Part shown: positions 44,040-52,555 of the stretch, piece after piece
Layout of the letters: every line of letters begins with the position of its first letter
Position numbering within the stretch: the first letter of the stretch is position 1
Assembly (NCBI RefSeq): GCF_000987955.1
Contig: NZ_LAZU01000003.1
Coordinates: 124,001-188,000, forward strand
Length of the DNA: 64,000 nt
Source of the DNA: Paenibacillus sp. DMB20
Lineage (GTDB): Bacteria > Bacillota > Bacilli > Paenibacillales > Paenibacillaceae
Direction of reading: 5' to 3'
Program-made: the position numbers and the translations under genes
Notes under the pieces: generated by a model
What the model was told of the DNA's origin: nothing
The model's database searches: none
Seen by the model: the letters and a program-made list of their open reading frames with translations, nothing else

Positions 44040-44828
44040 TTGCAAAAAGAAATGGCAAATGCGAATAAGCTTGCGTGGGAAACGAAAGCGTATCAGGCTT
44101 GGGTTCGAAAGTATGGCACACCGGAAGAACTTGCGGCAGAACTGAAGTTGAATCACAAGCATCACTTGCGTTACTGGCTGAAGTACATTGGTGATCCGGC
44201 AGGCAAGCGAGTTATTAACCTCCTTGGCTCACACGGTCGAAAGGCAATTTCTTTAGCATTGCTAGGTGCTGATGTAACCGTGGTGGACATTTCTGAAGAA
44301 AATCAGTTGTATGCGATGGAGGCGGCGGCTGCCGCAGGTGTGGAAATCGACTATGTCTGTTCCGACGTCTTGAGTATCCCAAACGAAGAGACACTAGGCG
44401 TATTTGATCTCGTGTTGATGGAGTTTGGGGTTTTGCATTATTTCACAGACCTCAACTCTATTTTCTCAGTGGTTCGTCGCAGACTGGGGGAAAATGGTCG
44501 GTTTATTTTGACTGACTTCCATCCATTCGCACGTGCATGGATGAACACATACAATCTGAAGCAGCCAACCGGTAATTACTTTGACGAAAGCATCAAGGAA
44601 GGACAAGTGGCTTTTGCTAAGCTGCTGCCCGAGGAAGAACGCTCTGATTTGGGTAAAGTTTTAGTGCGAAGTTGGACAGTCGGTGAGATTATAGCTGCCA
44701 TTGGGACGGCAGGGTTATTTATACGAACATTCGAAGAAATACCAAGTCATACAGATCCAAGGTTTCCGGAGTTTTCCACTCTTATTGCTGATAAAATTAA
44801 TATTGAATTATCACCACTCCATCCCTGA
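44040..44828 (+). CDS. Class I SAM-dependent methyltransferase
   Basis: A TTG at 44040, 9 bp after GGGAGG, is the best start; ATGs at 43977 and 44052 are alternatives. The 262-residue protein has a Rossmann methyltransferase core: VINLLGSHGRKAISLALLGADVTVVDIS (motif I with an acidic end), VCSDVLSIP, and FDLVLMEFGVLHYF, followed by LTDFHPF. This is the pattern of small-molecule methyltransferases of the YcgJ/UbiE-like group in Bacillales. The substrate is unknown. Confidence 0.85.
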   Translation: MQKEMANANKLAWETKAYQAWVRKYGTPEELAAELKLNHKHHLRYWLKYIGDPAGKRVINLLGSHGRKAISLALLGADVTVVDISEENQLYAMEAAAAAGVEIDYVCSDVLSIPNEETLGVFDLVLMEFGVLHYFTDLNSIFSVVRRRLGENGRFILTDFHPFARAWMNTYNLKQPTGNYFDESIKEGQVAFAKLLPEEERSDLGKVLVRSWTVGEIIAAIGTAGLFIRTFEEIPSHTDPRFPEFSTLIADKINIELSPLHP

Positions 44829-45183
44829 TTCTGGATGTCACCTTGCTAAATTGACGGGAAACAGTTGAATAACATATATTTTTGTGCAGGATCCAACATC
44901 ATCCTGCTCATGAATCGAAGGTGGGTGGCGGTCCTCCTAGAAAAGAGCAAAGCGATAGCGCCAGCGCAAGGGCCTGAACATCTTGAAAAAGCCTTCAAGC
45001 CCGAATAAGGGGAGGGAGCGCAGCTGACACCACCCGTATAACCCAAAAAGCACTGCCCGAAGGCAGTGCTTTTGTCGCAACATCATATAATTACACCCTC
45101 CCCTTTCCCAATATTTAGTGTATATTTTTCTAATTAGTATGTTATTCTGCAATATATATTTTTCGCCGGTAGGAGGTGTTAAT
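44829..45183. other. Intergenic region with one terminator
   Basis: Apart from the hairpin at 45046-45073, these 355 bp hold a 37-codon open frame (44896-45008) without a start or recognisable family, perhaps the tail of a deleted gene. Confidence 0.4.
45046..45073. terminator. Bidirectional hairpin terminator
   Basis: AAAAGCACTGCC (45046-45057) and GGCAGTGCTTTT (45062-45073) form a perfect 12-bp stem with a CGAA loop. Confidence 0.85.
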
Positions 45184-45348
45184 TTGAATAAAAAAAATCT
45201 CTTTTTTGGGTTAGTAGTTCTAGTTATTACTATTATGGGTTTTATTATTTCTCGGACACAAGTTGAAACATTCCAAGTGATCTTTAATATTTTTGCAATT
45301 CTAGTAATTATCCTGATTTCTCTTCTGTTTTTTAGAAAAAAATCTTAA
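45184..45348 (+). CDS. Small two-TM membrane protein
   Basis: The TTG at 45184 stands 5 bp after TAGGAGGTG, a very strong site, which decides the start. The 54-residue product has two hydrophobic segments (LFFGLVVLVITIMGFII and FNIFAILVIILISLLFF) joined by a short polar loop and ends in RKKS. No family was recognised; such proteins are common as membrane-stress peptides or remnants. A terminator follows directly, so it is an independent gene. Confidence 0.65.
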   Translation: MNKKNLFFGLVVLVITIMGFIISRTQVETFQVIFNIFAILVIILISLLFFRKKS

Positions 45349-45371
45349 AGCTGACGCTTATATGTAAGAAG

Positions 45372-45400
45372 GAGGGCTATCGTATAGATAGCTCTTTTTT
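45372..45400 (+). terminator. Rho-independent terminator
   Basis: GAGGGCTATC (45372-45381) pairs with GATAGCTCTT (45387-45396), then a run of T to 45400. Confidence 0.8.
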
Positions 45401-45475
45401 GATACACTCAGTTAAAAGGTGGTGATTTTGTCATGTGACGCAAAAGGCTCCCTGACTCGGAACGTCGTGAAAAAA

Positions 45476-45760
45476 TTACTTTAAGACTTCCGGTACCAAG
45501 TGCTCATACCCTACAAGAGCATATAGGCCCCTTAACCCTTTTTCGGTTACGAATTTTTGTTCATCAGGCGTAAGGGTACTGTATTTCAAAAATCGTACGC
45601 CCTCATATATTATAGAATAGGTTTGATTAGTATCCGTATTCACCTTGGGTGTTAGCTTAGCTGCCCAGGTGGCTGTCGATGTACCGATTGCTCCAACAGC
45701 AACGACTGCCGCTGCGGTCATCATTATCGCATGGCCATTTTTCCAATTGCATATCGCCAT
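45476..45760 (-). pseudogene. Unidentified gene fragment overlapping the BlaR1 remnant
   Basis: The open frame reads a hydrophobic stretch (IMMTAAAVVAVGAIGTSTATWAA) and a soluble tail (LTPDEQKFVTEKGLRGLYAL). Its first codons overlap the BlaR1-like fragment in another frame, so its true start is missing. It could be the last segment of an M56/BlaR1-type protein after a large internal deletion, or the end of a different secreted protein. No family assigned. Confidence 0.35.
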
Positions 45761-45867
45761 TTCGGAGGGAAGACGCCTGGTGAAATGAGCCGCAACAGGA
45801 GAATGCAGATCACAACGGTACTTCCTGCAACGGAAAGGGAAACGAGCAGTTCCAGAAGTTTACTCAT
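45724..45867 (-). pseudogene. BlaR1/MecR1-type sensor, first 40 codons only
   Basis: From the ATG at 45867 the frame encodes LLELLVSLSVAGSTVVICIL and then LLRLISPGVFPPKWRY, the first membrane segment and the PPKWRY start of the M56 family, ending at a TAA after 47 codons. The protease domain is absent. It follows the BlaI-like remnant by 9 bp, the normal order of blaI-blaR1. Confidence 0.6.
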
Positions 45868-45876
45868 AGACTGTAC

Positions 45877-46250
45877 CTACTTTCCCGAAAACCATTGCTT
45901 CAGCTCTGCTATGTCTTCATCCGAAAGCTTGTCGCCGTCATACAAGGCAGCGATTAAGTTTTTGACCGATCCTTGGTATAACCCGTCCAGTACATATTGC
46001 GCTTCCGCCAGTTTGTAATCTTTCGGAGATATGAGGGGAACATACTTGTTCGTTCGGCCATCCCTTGTGGCTTCTAGAGCCCCTTTGTCCACCAATCTTG
46101 ATAGGAAGGTGGAAATTGTTTGCGCCTTCCAATCTTTTCCCCGTTGGGCAAAAATACGCAGTAATTCGGCGATGTGACAGGCGGGTCACATTCCCAAATC
46201 ACCTCCATGAGTTCCGTTTCAGTGTCAGACAACTTTTGGACATTTTTCAC
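45877..46250 (-). pseudogene. BlaI/MecI-family repressor, frameshifted
   Basis: From a GTG at 46250 the frame gives KNVQKLSDTETELMEVIWE, the classical BlaI start. Near 46169 one base is missing (expected TCGGCCGAA, present TCGCCGAA). The next frame then continues ELLRIFAQRGKDWKAQTIST, FLSRLVDKGALEATRDGR and the C-terminal dimerisation part to 45877. One inserted base would restore a full protein of about 125 residues. With BlaR1 nearly gone, the locus appears to be a dead beta-lactam-type sensing pair. Confidence 0.75.
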
Positions 46251-46496
46251 CGGTGCACACCTCGACTTATCATTATGCGTCCATAATGACATGATTACTA
46301 TTACTACATTACGTACTAATCAAATTCACTACATTGTGTAGTAGGTTGTCAATTAGCCAATCCATATGTTTTAGCCTGATAGTAAGCCTATTTTGTTGCT
46401 TGTTACAACGGAAACAGACGGTTTTGTCTTATTGATTTTTATCATTCCTCTTACATCATGAAGCGTGAAGTAAAGTAATTAAAAAGGAGATATAAG

Positions 46497-47423
46497 ATGG
46501 AAACAAATCAAACCATTCGTTTGGCCATCGAAGAATCTATACAGTTTCTTGAATCTACTCCGCAGTTGGAAATGGCTCACTGCGAGTACAGCCGTCGAAA
46601 ATGGGATGGGGCTTGGTGGCATATGGCTGCTCTTTATGAAATGGGAGAGGCGAAGCTAATTCCCGAGTCTGCCATTGTCAGAGCTAAATGTTTACTCGAA
46701 ACTCAGGTCTGGCAGACCTTCGTCATATCCGCGGAAGACCAGCCAACAACTGAAAGTGACAAGATGAAGATGGATTGCTGCCATTGCGAACTTGCCGTAT
46801 ACTATATGATCCTAATGGCGTATGGCTGTGATTTGGACAAGGAACTGCCTTGGATTCGCAAATGGCTCTTAAAGCATCAGCTGCCTGATGGCGGACTGAA
46901 CTGCGAGCCTGAAGCTTATATTCATTCTAAAAAAAGCTCTATTGTTTCTACACTTCCTCCGCTTGAAGCTATCTTATGGCATACAGACCGCGAATTTACT
47001 GAACAAGAAGCCGTTTTCTTGGATGAAGGCGCACGCTATTTAATAGAGCATCGTCTTGTATGTTCTAAACAAAATGGGAGAGTCCTGGATATGGAATGGC
47101 TGAAGCCTTGCTTTCCGAGGTTTTTTGAATATGATCTATTGCGCGGCATGTCCTTCTTGGCAGAATGGTCTCGGCGCAGGAATAAAGCGCTGCCGGTCGG
47201 CCTGCTAATTGAAGGATTGGAACGATTGAACATCTACATAGAAGCAGGAGGCTTGCGAATCGGCAGACAAGTCTTTGATCCGCAAGGTCCGTGGGGCGGA
47301 CAAACCTTTCCTTTGTTAGAAGCGGTGGCCGGCATTGGTAACGTTTCGCCTTATTTAACCAGGCAATTGGATCGAGTCATCGAACGATTGGGACCGGAGT
47401 ATACTACGAAAGACGTGCTTTAG
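46497..47423 (+). CDS. Alpha-alpha toroid (prenyltransferase/squalene-cyclase-like) protein
   Basis: The 308-residue protein follows AAAGGAG. The sequence has repeated helical pairs with KWDGAWWHMAALYEMGEA, WLLKHQLPDGGLNCEP and DPQGPWGGQTFPLLEAVAG. The DGGL and GPWGG turns are like the QW-type repeats of terpenoid cyclases and protein prenyltransferase beta subunits. No DxDD catalytic motif is evident, so an enzyme role is uncertain. It is soluble, with no signal peptide, and is followed by repeat copy D. Annotators usually call such genes prenyltransferase-like. Confidence 0.65.
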   Translation: METNQTIRLAIEESIQFLESTPQLEMAHCEYSRRKWDGAWWHMAALYEMGEAKLIPESAIVRAKCLLETQVWQTFVISAEDQPTTESDKMKMDCCHCELAVYYMILMAYGCDLDKELPWIRKWLLKHQLPDGGLNCEPEAYIHSKKSSIVSTLPPLEAILWHTDREFTEQEAVFLDEGARYLIEHRLVCSKQNGRVLDMEWLKPCFPRFFEYDLLRGMSFLAEWSRRRNKALPVGLLIEGLERLNIYIEAGGLRIGRQVFDPQGPWGGQTFPLLEAVAGIGNVSPYLTRQLDRVIERLGPEYTTKDVL

Positions 47424-47854
47424 AAAAGAGCTCATGGTCGAAGAGAAGTGACCAGGATGAGGAAGGCTTGGTGGGAACATTGCTAGGTCGTCTTTTTTTG
47501 TCGGAAGACAAGAACATACACGCATAAGAAGTCGCCAAATTGGCGGCTTTTTTGATTAAACGATAAAAGTTCTGTCCCAACTTAAGACAAGAATATCGTT
47601 AGCCGGAAAAGAGCAAGAACTTGCAAACTAGCCGATTAGATTATTATCGAATGTAAATCTGATTTTTGGACCAGATAGGTATACGGGCCTTCCGGAGAAG
47701 CGTAATCTTAAAAAGAATCAGTTACTCGAACGTTACCCTCAGCAGCCTCCTAGGGGATTAGTAACTTCCCTGTAACTTGGTTGAGGAATTTTTTTTGTAC
47801 AAAATGAACTTTTATAACCTCTGCTAGCTCTTATCTATGAAAAGGGGAGAGAAC
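47424..47854. other. Intergenic region with repeat copy D and candidate ECF promoter
   Basis: It contains the dispersed repeat (47499-47623) and the sigma-gene upstream region. TGTAACTT (47771-47778) followed 18 bp later by TGTAC (47796-47800) could be an autoregulated ECF promoter, a weak inference. Confidence 0.4.
47499..47623. repeat. Dispersed palindromic repeat, copy D (full length)
   Basis: About 125 bp, parallel to copy A throughout: TGTCGGAAGACAAGAACATA, hairpin GTCGCC/GGCGGC with six T (47531-47552), AACGATAAAAGTTCTGTCCC, ATATCGTTAGCCGGAAAAG and CAAGAACTTG. It follows the toroid-protein gene by 76 bp. Confidence 0.75.
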
Positions 47855-48418
47855 ATGAAAATAAGCCATCTTGTCAGACAAGCCCAAAAAGGCAGCAAGG
47901 AAGCTTTATTGCAACTAATCATGGCCGATCAGGACGCTTATTATCGTCTTGCTTATTCATACATGGGAAACGAGCATGATGCGATGGATGCGATGGAAGA
48001 CATGATTGTTAAAATTTATGAAAATATTGATCAATTGCATAAGGGCGAAGCATTTTACAGCTGGAGCAAAACCATTCTCGTCAATCGGTGCAAAACTTTA
48101 CTCCGCAAAAAGGAGCGATTTCTTCCACTGGAAGACGAGCGAGAAGCATCACTTGCTGCATTAACTGACGATAATCCATATCGCTATAAAGAGTCTGAGA
48201 TGGACATGCAGGTGCTGCTATCTCATCTGAATGCACTGCAGCGGGAAGCGATCGAACTTCGTTATGTTCATGATCTTCCGTATCAGACGATTGCGAACAT
48301 GACCGGCGTACCGCTTGGAACAATCAAATCAAGAATCTCACAAGGAATACAAAAACTGAAAGTCATGATTGGAGGGGATCGTTATGAAAACGATCGAGGA
48401 GAAATTACAAGAGCATAA
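47855..48418 (+). CDS. ECF-type RNA polymerase sigma factor
   Basis: The ATG at 47855 follows AAAGGGGAGAG. The 187-residue protein has sigma region 2 (AYYRLAYSYMGNEHDAMDAMEDMIVKIYENI, of which MGNEHDAMDAMED is the core-binding part) and region 4 (LNALQREAIELRYVHDLPYQ, then VPLGTIKSRISQGIQKL). It is of the SigV/SigW-like cell-envelope type. The anti-sigma gene overlaps its last 35 bp in another frame, which indicates translational coupling. If the anti-sigma is really broken, the sigma factor would be unchecked. Confidence 0.9.
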   Translation: MKISHLVRQAQKGSKEALLQLIMADQDAYYRLAYSYMGNEHDAMDAMEDMIVKIYENIDQLHKGEAFYSWSKTILVNRCKTLLRKKERFLPLEDEREASLAALTDDNPYRYKESEMDMQVLLSHLNALQREAIELRYVHDLPYQTIANMTGVPLGTIKSRISQGIQKLKVMIGGDRYENDRGEITRA

Positions 48419-49663
48419 ACAGACCTTGAATAGGGTACAGGCTCCGTCAGAACTTGAGGGCAGACTTCGAAATGCACTTCAGAATGTCCCCACTAAAAAA
48501 AGAAACACGAATAAAGCTTTCGCATGGGTAGCATCAGCTGCTGCAGCGCTCATTCTGATTGTTGGAATATATGAATATCCTGCCTTCGCTTATTACTTTA
48601 ATAAAGTCAGTTTAAGTTCTCTCAGTTTTTCAGAAGTGGCGGAGCAAGGATACGGGCAACGGGTGGACAAAAGCATAACGCTTCATGACGGCACTGTCAT
48701 TACCATTGATGGCGTTATTGCGGACGATAATGGATTTCTCATGTATTACACCATTGATCGGCCAGCAGGCACCGAATTTACCGACGATGATTTTGTTCGT
48801 TACCAATTTGGTAACTTGCGCGGATTCCTGACTAATTCTGATTCACGAGGGGGAGGCGGCAATGATGGCAAAGACAAGTCCCAGTTCATTGGAGTACACA
48901 AATTCGAGCCTGTGAGTCCATTCTCCAGAACTTTAACCGTTACATTCAATGAGTGGCTGGATGGGGAGCGGGTATCCTATCCCATCTCCTTCGAGTTTGA
49001 AGCTAATAAAGCGATGAAAAGCATGATTAAAGCGGATATTTCAAAATCCATCGCTGTCGATCAGGGGACTGTCCACTATGACTCCATTACGCTTCGCCAT
49101 CTTCAACCATCGTGAAGGGGCATTATGAATTAGAGGAATACCCGAGATTTTCTGGCAAAACAAAGCTTTATGTTAATGGAACACAAGTGAAATCATGGGG
49201 AATGAGGGGGAGCAATCCAGAATTTGAACTTGAATTTGATGTGCTTCCAACAGACAAGATTGAGAGCCTTGAACTTGTACTCGAAAATTTCGAAGGATTT
49301 CAGAAAATAGAAGAACCCATCTCCCTTGCCTCACCATCTGATCGATCCATCAAAATAGGTGATGAAAAGTTATGGGTTCGAAGCGTAACAAAAACCGATA
49401 AAGGCTATGATATCGTAATTGCAAGAAAGCAATTTGTAGTCTTGGAGATGGACAATATATCCATACAAGCTGGCGGCAACGTAGTTCCCGTATCAGAGAT
49501 TTCCTCATCACGCCCTTGGGATCTGAAGAACGGTAACATCATGTGGGAGCAGACATATTCGTTTAACACCACAGACAAACCAGAATTCCTGCTGATCGAC
49601 GGATTCCATTACATCAAAACCTACAATAAGAAAATATCGGTTCCTGTAGATATCAAAAAATAA
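48384..49663 (+). pseudogene. Anti-sigma factor with DUF4179 domain, frameshifted
   Basis: The ATG at 48384 follows GGAGGGG inside the sigma gene. The first frame encodes a short cytoplasmic part, one membrane segment (FAWVASAAAALILIVGIYEY) and a DUF4179 extracytoplasmic domain (SFSEVAEQGYGQRVDKSITL). It stops at 49115 after ITLRHLQPS. The other frame (SPSSTIVKGHYELEEYPRF onward) continues the immunoglobulin-like C-terminal region to 49663. The join expected is ITLTASPSSTIVKG, so a few bases are lost near 49090. A complete protein would be about 425 residues. A truncated form keeping the sigma-binding and TM parts might still work. Confidence 0.75.
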
Positions 49664-49760
49664 AATCATGCGCTTGTTATAACAGCACAATACATTCAAA
49701 CAAGCATTTTGTGTATATCGAGCAAGCGACAAAGGTATGGTTATTCATCCATCGAATAAA

Positions 49761-49789
49761 TTGTGCCTAATGGCAGTTTTTGTTATACT
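49761..49789 (+). promoter_or_regulatory. Sigma-A promoter of the FusB-like gene
   Basis: TTGTGC (49761-49766), 17-bp spacer, TATACT (49784-49789). Transcription would begin near 49796, giving a leader of about 210 nt before the ATG at 50004. Confidence 0.55.
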
Positions 49790-49821
49790 TTTCTTATAAA
49801 ATCTGATTGGGGGTTTTACTG

Positions 49822-49872
49822 ATGGCAATACTGAATTGCTCATTAGCTAGGAAGTCCTCATGCAAAGCCTGA
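49822..49872 (+). CDS. 16-residue leader peptide (candidate)
   Basis: An ATG at 49822, 8 bp after TTGGGGG, opens MAILNCSLARKSSCKA and ends at TGA 49870-49872. Its last codons are the left strand of the outer RNA helix. FusB-type genes in staphylococci are known to use translational attenuation with a leader peptide, so this may be the equivalent here. Confidence 0.4.
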   Translation: MAILNCSLARKSSCKA

Positions 49873-49994
49873 TTTAGGGCGATACTTTGCGTGGGGTGCG
49901 ATAGGATGGTTGATAGATTTTATCGCCCAAACTTAATTTCATCGTTTCTTATAGCGGGCTTTGCACCTTATGATCTTTAAGAAAAATAAGGGGC
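49861..49994 (+). promoter_or_regulatory. Structured mRNA leader with ribosome-binding-site hairpin
   Basis: Outer helix: TGCAAAGCCT (49861-49870) with GGGCTTTGCA (49956-49965). Inner helix: GGGCGATA (49877-49884) with TATCGCCC (49921-49928). A third helix, GCACCTTAT (49963-49971) with ATAAGGGGC (49986-49994), covers the AAGGGG ribosome binding site and shares bases 49963-49965 with the outer helix. The arrangement suits a translational switch. Confidence 0.5.
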
Positions 49995-50003
49995 TGAAGA
50001 GCT

Positions 50004-50651
50004 ATGAGTACACCATTTATTAGAAACCATCAATATAACGTAATTAAGAAACAAGCGGATTTCCTTCTGAACACATTGCGAAACGTAGCGGATCGGAATG
50101 TCTTGGAAGCCGTAAGATATCAATCCGTAATGAAGATTATTGAAGCATTTCCTTACCTGACAGAAGATCAGCAGCAAATGCTGGAACAAATATCAACTTA
50201 CGAGACGGCATACGATTTCCAAAGATATCTCAGAGAATTAGAACCATACCTAGAGTCATATCCACCGATTACGCCAAAACAGATTGAGAAGCTTTTTCCT
50301 AAAACCAAGAAACTGAAAGTACCTGATCTACGATCCATGGACTTACGATTTTTGACGTACCTCAGCTGGGTGGATATTGCCGCGAACAAATTATTCATTG
50401 TATATCCGTTTGAAGGAAAGTTTATCGGTATCGAGGGAAGAATTACGCCTACTAACAAGAAAGGGTATTGCTTGTTCTGCAATCGGCACCAAGAGCTTGC
50501 ATTCTTCTTCGTGAAGACCAAGCCATCGATCCCTTCAGCGGATAATTATGCCGCCATTGGTCAATACGTATGTATGGATAATCAAGTATGCAATCAGAGT
50601 ATTACTGATACAGGTTCACTGGAGAAGTTCATTCTCTCCGTTCGCAAATAA
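50004..50651 (+). CDS. FusB/FusC-type elongation factor G-binding protein
   Basis: The 215-residue two-domain protein has an N-terminal helical domain (YNVIKKQADFLLNTLRNVADR, split as KKQADFLLN and RYQSVMKIIEAFPYL) and a C-terminal treble-clef zinc domain. The zinc ligands are visible in YCLFCNRHQ and VCMDNQVCN. FusB-like proteins bind EF-G on the ribosome and help release it, giving fusidic acid resistance in staphylococci; chromosomal homologues in Bacillales (FBP) have a less clear role. The long leader suggests regulation at translation. Confidence 0.85.
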   Translation: MSTPFIRNHQYNVIKKQADFLLNTLRNVADRNVLEAVRYQSVMKIIEAFPYLTEDQQQMLEQISTYETAYDFQRYLRELEPYLESYPPITPKQIEKLFPKTKKLKVPDLRSMDLRFLTYLSWVDIAANKLFIVYPFEGKFIGIEGRITPTNKKGYCLFCNRHQELAFFFVKTKPSIPSADNYAAIGQYVCMDNQVCNQSITDTGSLEKFILSVRK

Positions 50652-50665
50652 TGCTTTAACTACAA

Positions 50666-50700
50666 ATCGGTTGCCCTATAAGGCAGCCGATTTTATATTA
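50666..50700 (+). terminator. Hairpin terminator after the FusB-like gene
   Basis: AATCGG-TT-GCC pairs with GGC-AG-CCGATT around a CTATAA loop, followed by TTATATT. Confidence 0.6.
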
Positions 50701-50728
50701 AGGCTGGAACAGAATGTGAGGTGTTTGC

Positions 50729-51607
50729 ATGGAAAACAAATTAATCGACCGCATCAAGGGTGGGCTGTACGGAGTGGCTGTAGGCGACGCTCTTGGCGGA
50801 ACGACGGAGTTTATGAGCACGCGGGAAATTGAGGCGAAGTACGGCTATTTGACGGAGATCATCGGCGGCGGGATATGGGACCTGGAACCGGGGGAAGTGA
50901 CCGACGATACGATGATGACCCTTTGCGTGGCGGAAGGGATACTCGATAATCCTGGGGAGCCGATGGAGGCGATCGGGCGTTTTTTTATGGAATGGTACCA
51001 ATCACGGCCCAAAGACATAGGGAATATCATCCGTCATGTTTTTCAAAAATACGAGGGAGACTGGTTCGAAGCGGCTTTTATTGCGCACATGGATATGGGG
51101 CAAAGCGGCGGGAATGGATCCCTCATGCGATGCCTGCCGGCGGCACTGGCCTACAAGGACCCGGCGGACATGGACCGAGTGACGGTCATGCAGTCACGGA
51201 TGACGCATTATGATCCAAGGTGCACCGAAGTCTGCGTCATGTACAACCGAATGGCTCACCGCCTTCTGCAGGGCGAAAACTTAAGGGCAGCCATCATGGC
51301 CGAGGTGGTGGGAAGCGAATACGAAGGCATGATTGAAGCGCAGCCGGATTGCCCGCCGAGCGGTTTTGTGGTGCATACCTTCCGGTGGGTACTACATATT
51401 TTGCTCTATACGACAGATTTTGCAGGAGTCGTGCAGCAGGCGGCAAACCTAGGAGGAGATTCCGATACGATCGGCGCCATCGCCGGCGGGTTGGCAGGCA
51501 TTTACTACGGCTATGAGGGCATTCCTGCCCGATATGCGGAGGCAATCCTAATCAAAGAGAGACTCGACCGGACGATTTCGAAGCTGTATGCCTTTAAAAC
51601 TTCATGA
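50729..51607 (+). CDS. ADP-ribosylglycohydrolase (DraG/ARH family)
   Basis: The 292-residue protein follows GTGAGGTG. It carries the two-magnesium active-site motifs of the family: GVAVGDALGGTTEFMS, VTDDTMMTLCVAEG, GQSGGNGSLMRCLPAA and GGDSDTIGAIAGGLAGIYYG. Such enzymes remove ADP-ribose from proteins (DraG from dinitrogenase reductase) or hydrolyse related compounds. No nitrogenase genes or ADP-ribosyltransferase are nearby, so a housekeeping or toxin-counteracting role is equally possible. Confidence 0.92.
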   Translation: MENKLIDRIKGGLYGVAVGDALGGTTEFMSTREIEAKYGYLTEIIGGGIWDLEPGEVTDDTMMTLCVAEGILDNPGEPMEAIGRFFMEWYQSRPKDIGNIIRHVFQKYEGDWFEAAFIAHMDMGQSGGNGSLMRCLPAALAYKDPADMDRVTVMQSRMTHYDPRCTEVCVMYNRMAHRLLQGENLRAAIMAEVVGSEYEGMIEAQPDCPPSGFVVHTFRWVLHILLYTTDFAGVVQQAANLGGDSDTIGAIAGGLAGIYYGYEGIPARYAEAILIKERLDRTISKLYAFKTS

Positions 51608-51616
51608 TGTTTAGAT

Positions 51617-52454
51617 GTGAGTATTTTGAAAACATTGTACCAAGTAGCGATTGTAACGGGTGGCGCTTCGGGTATTGGTAAAGCAATTGCTAGCCAGTTG
51701 GCGAGCAAACATGTATTCGTCGTGATTGTGGATATCGATGAGTCGGGTGGTAAACTGGCGGTAAGTGATATCGAAAAAAAAAGGCGGCAGAGCGCAATTC
51801 GTCAAACTGGATGTCGCGGATGCCGCTCAGGTAGAAACCATGGTCAATAATGTACATATGGAACACGGGAGATTGGATTATATGTTTAATAATGCGGGGA
51901 TCGCGATGTATGGCGAACTGTACAATATGTCGCGAGAGCATTGGGGGAGAATCGTCAGCGTAAATCTTTGGGGTGTTATCCATGGCACTCAGGCGGCCTA
52001 TCCATTAATGAAAAAACAAGGTTTCGGCCATATTGCCAATACAGCTTCTGTAGCAGGACTTGGCCCGTCGCCAACTGCAGCTGCTTACGCGACAACCAAA
52101 CACGCCATTGTAGGGTTGACTACATCTCTCCATTATGAGGCGGAAACGTTCGGAGTAAAGGTAAGCGCGCTATGCCCAACGTTCGTGAATACGCCGATAT
52201 TCTTAAAAGGCGAAGGAATCAGCATGGACCAAACGAAAATATACGAACAAGTGCAAAAGAAGAAAATGATGAGTCCCGAACAATTTGCACGAATCGCGTT
52301 AAAGGGTCTTGAGCGAAATGAAGCGATTGTTTGCCCGATGCCTCTTCGACGGACGATGGATATTTTCTTTACCCTTTTTCCAGGCGTTCATCGGAAGTTG
52401 ATACGGTACTTCTGTAATATCGCCCGCAAAGCAAACATAAACAACTTCAATTAA
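51617..52454 (+). pseudogene. SDR-family oxidoreductase interrupted at an A9 tract
   Basis: The first frame (GTG at 51617 or TTG at 51625) encodes TGGASGIGKAIASQLASKH and stops at 51850. The second frame, open from about 51765, encodes DYMFNNAGIAMYGELYNMS, AAAYATTKHAIVGLTTSLH (YxxxK-like ATTK) and SALCPTFVNTPIF to 52454. They join at nine consecutive A (51774-51782) in the expected place, between beta-2 and beta-3. With A8 or A10 (whichever restores phase) the protein would be about 278 residues. It is a pseudogene, a slippage-controlled gene or a sequencing error. Confidence 0.8.
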
Positions 52455-52555
52455 ACCTTGTTAAGTCTTATGGTATAATTTGGGTTATTGAAGAGACCTT
52501 GTCAATTATGAACCCGTGACGTATAGCAGGCAATTTGTTAAATGGGGGTGGTCAA

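Larger units (their letters stand above)
49664..50003. other. Leader region of the FusB-like gene
   Basis: These 340 bp contain a sigma-A promoter (49761-49789), a 16-codon leader reading frame (49822-49872) and a nested RNA structure with a hairpin over the ribosome binding site (49861-49994). They are annotated separately. Confidence 0.6.

Noticed and set aside
44896..45008. 37-codon frame reading like a protein tail
   Set aside because: No start, no family; mentioned only as intergenic content.
50729..51607. Nitrogenase-regulatory (draG) assignment for the ADP-ribosylglycohydrolase
   Set aside because: No draT or nif genes in the window; the family has many other roles, so no gene symbol was given.
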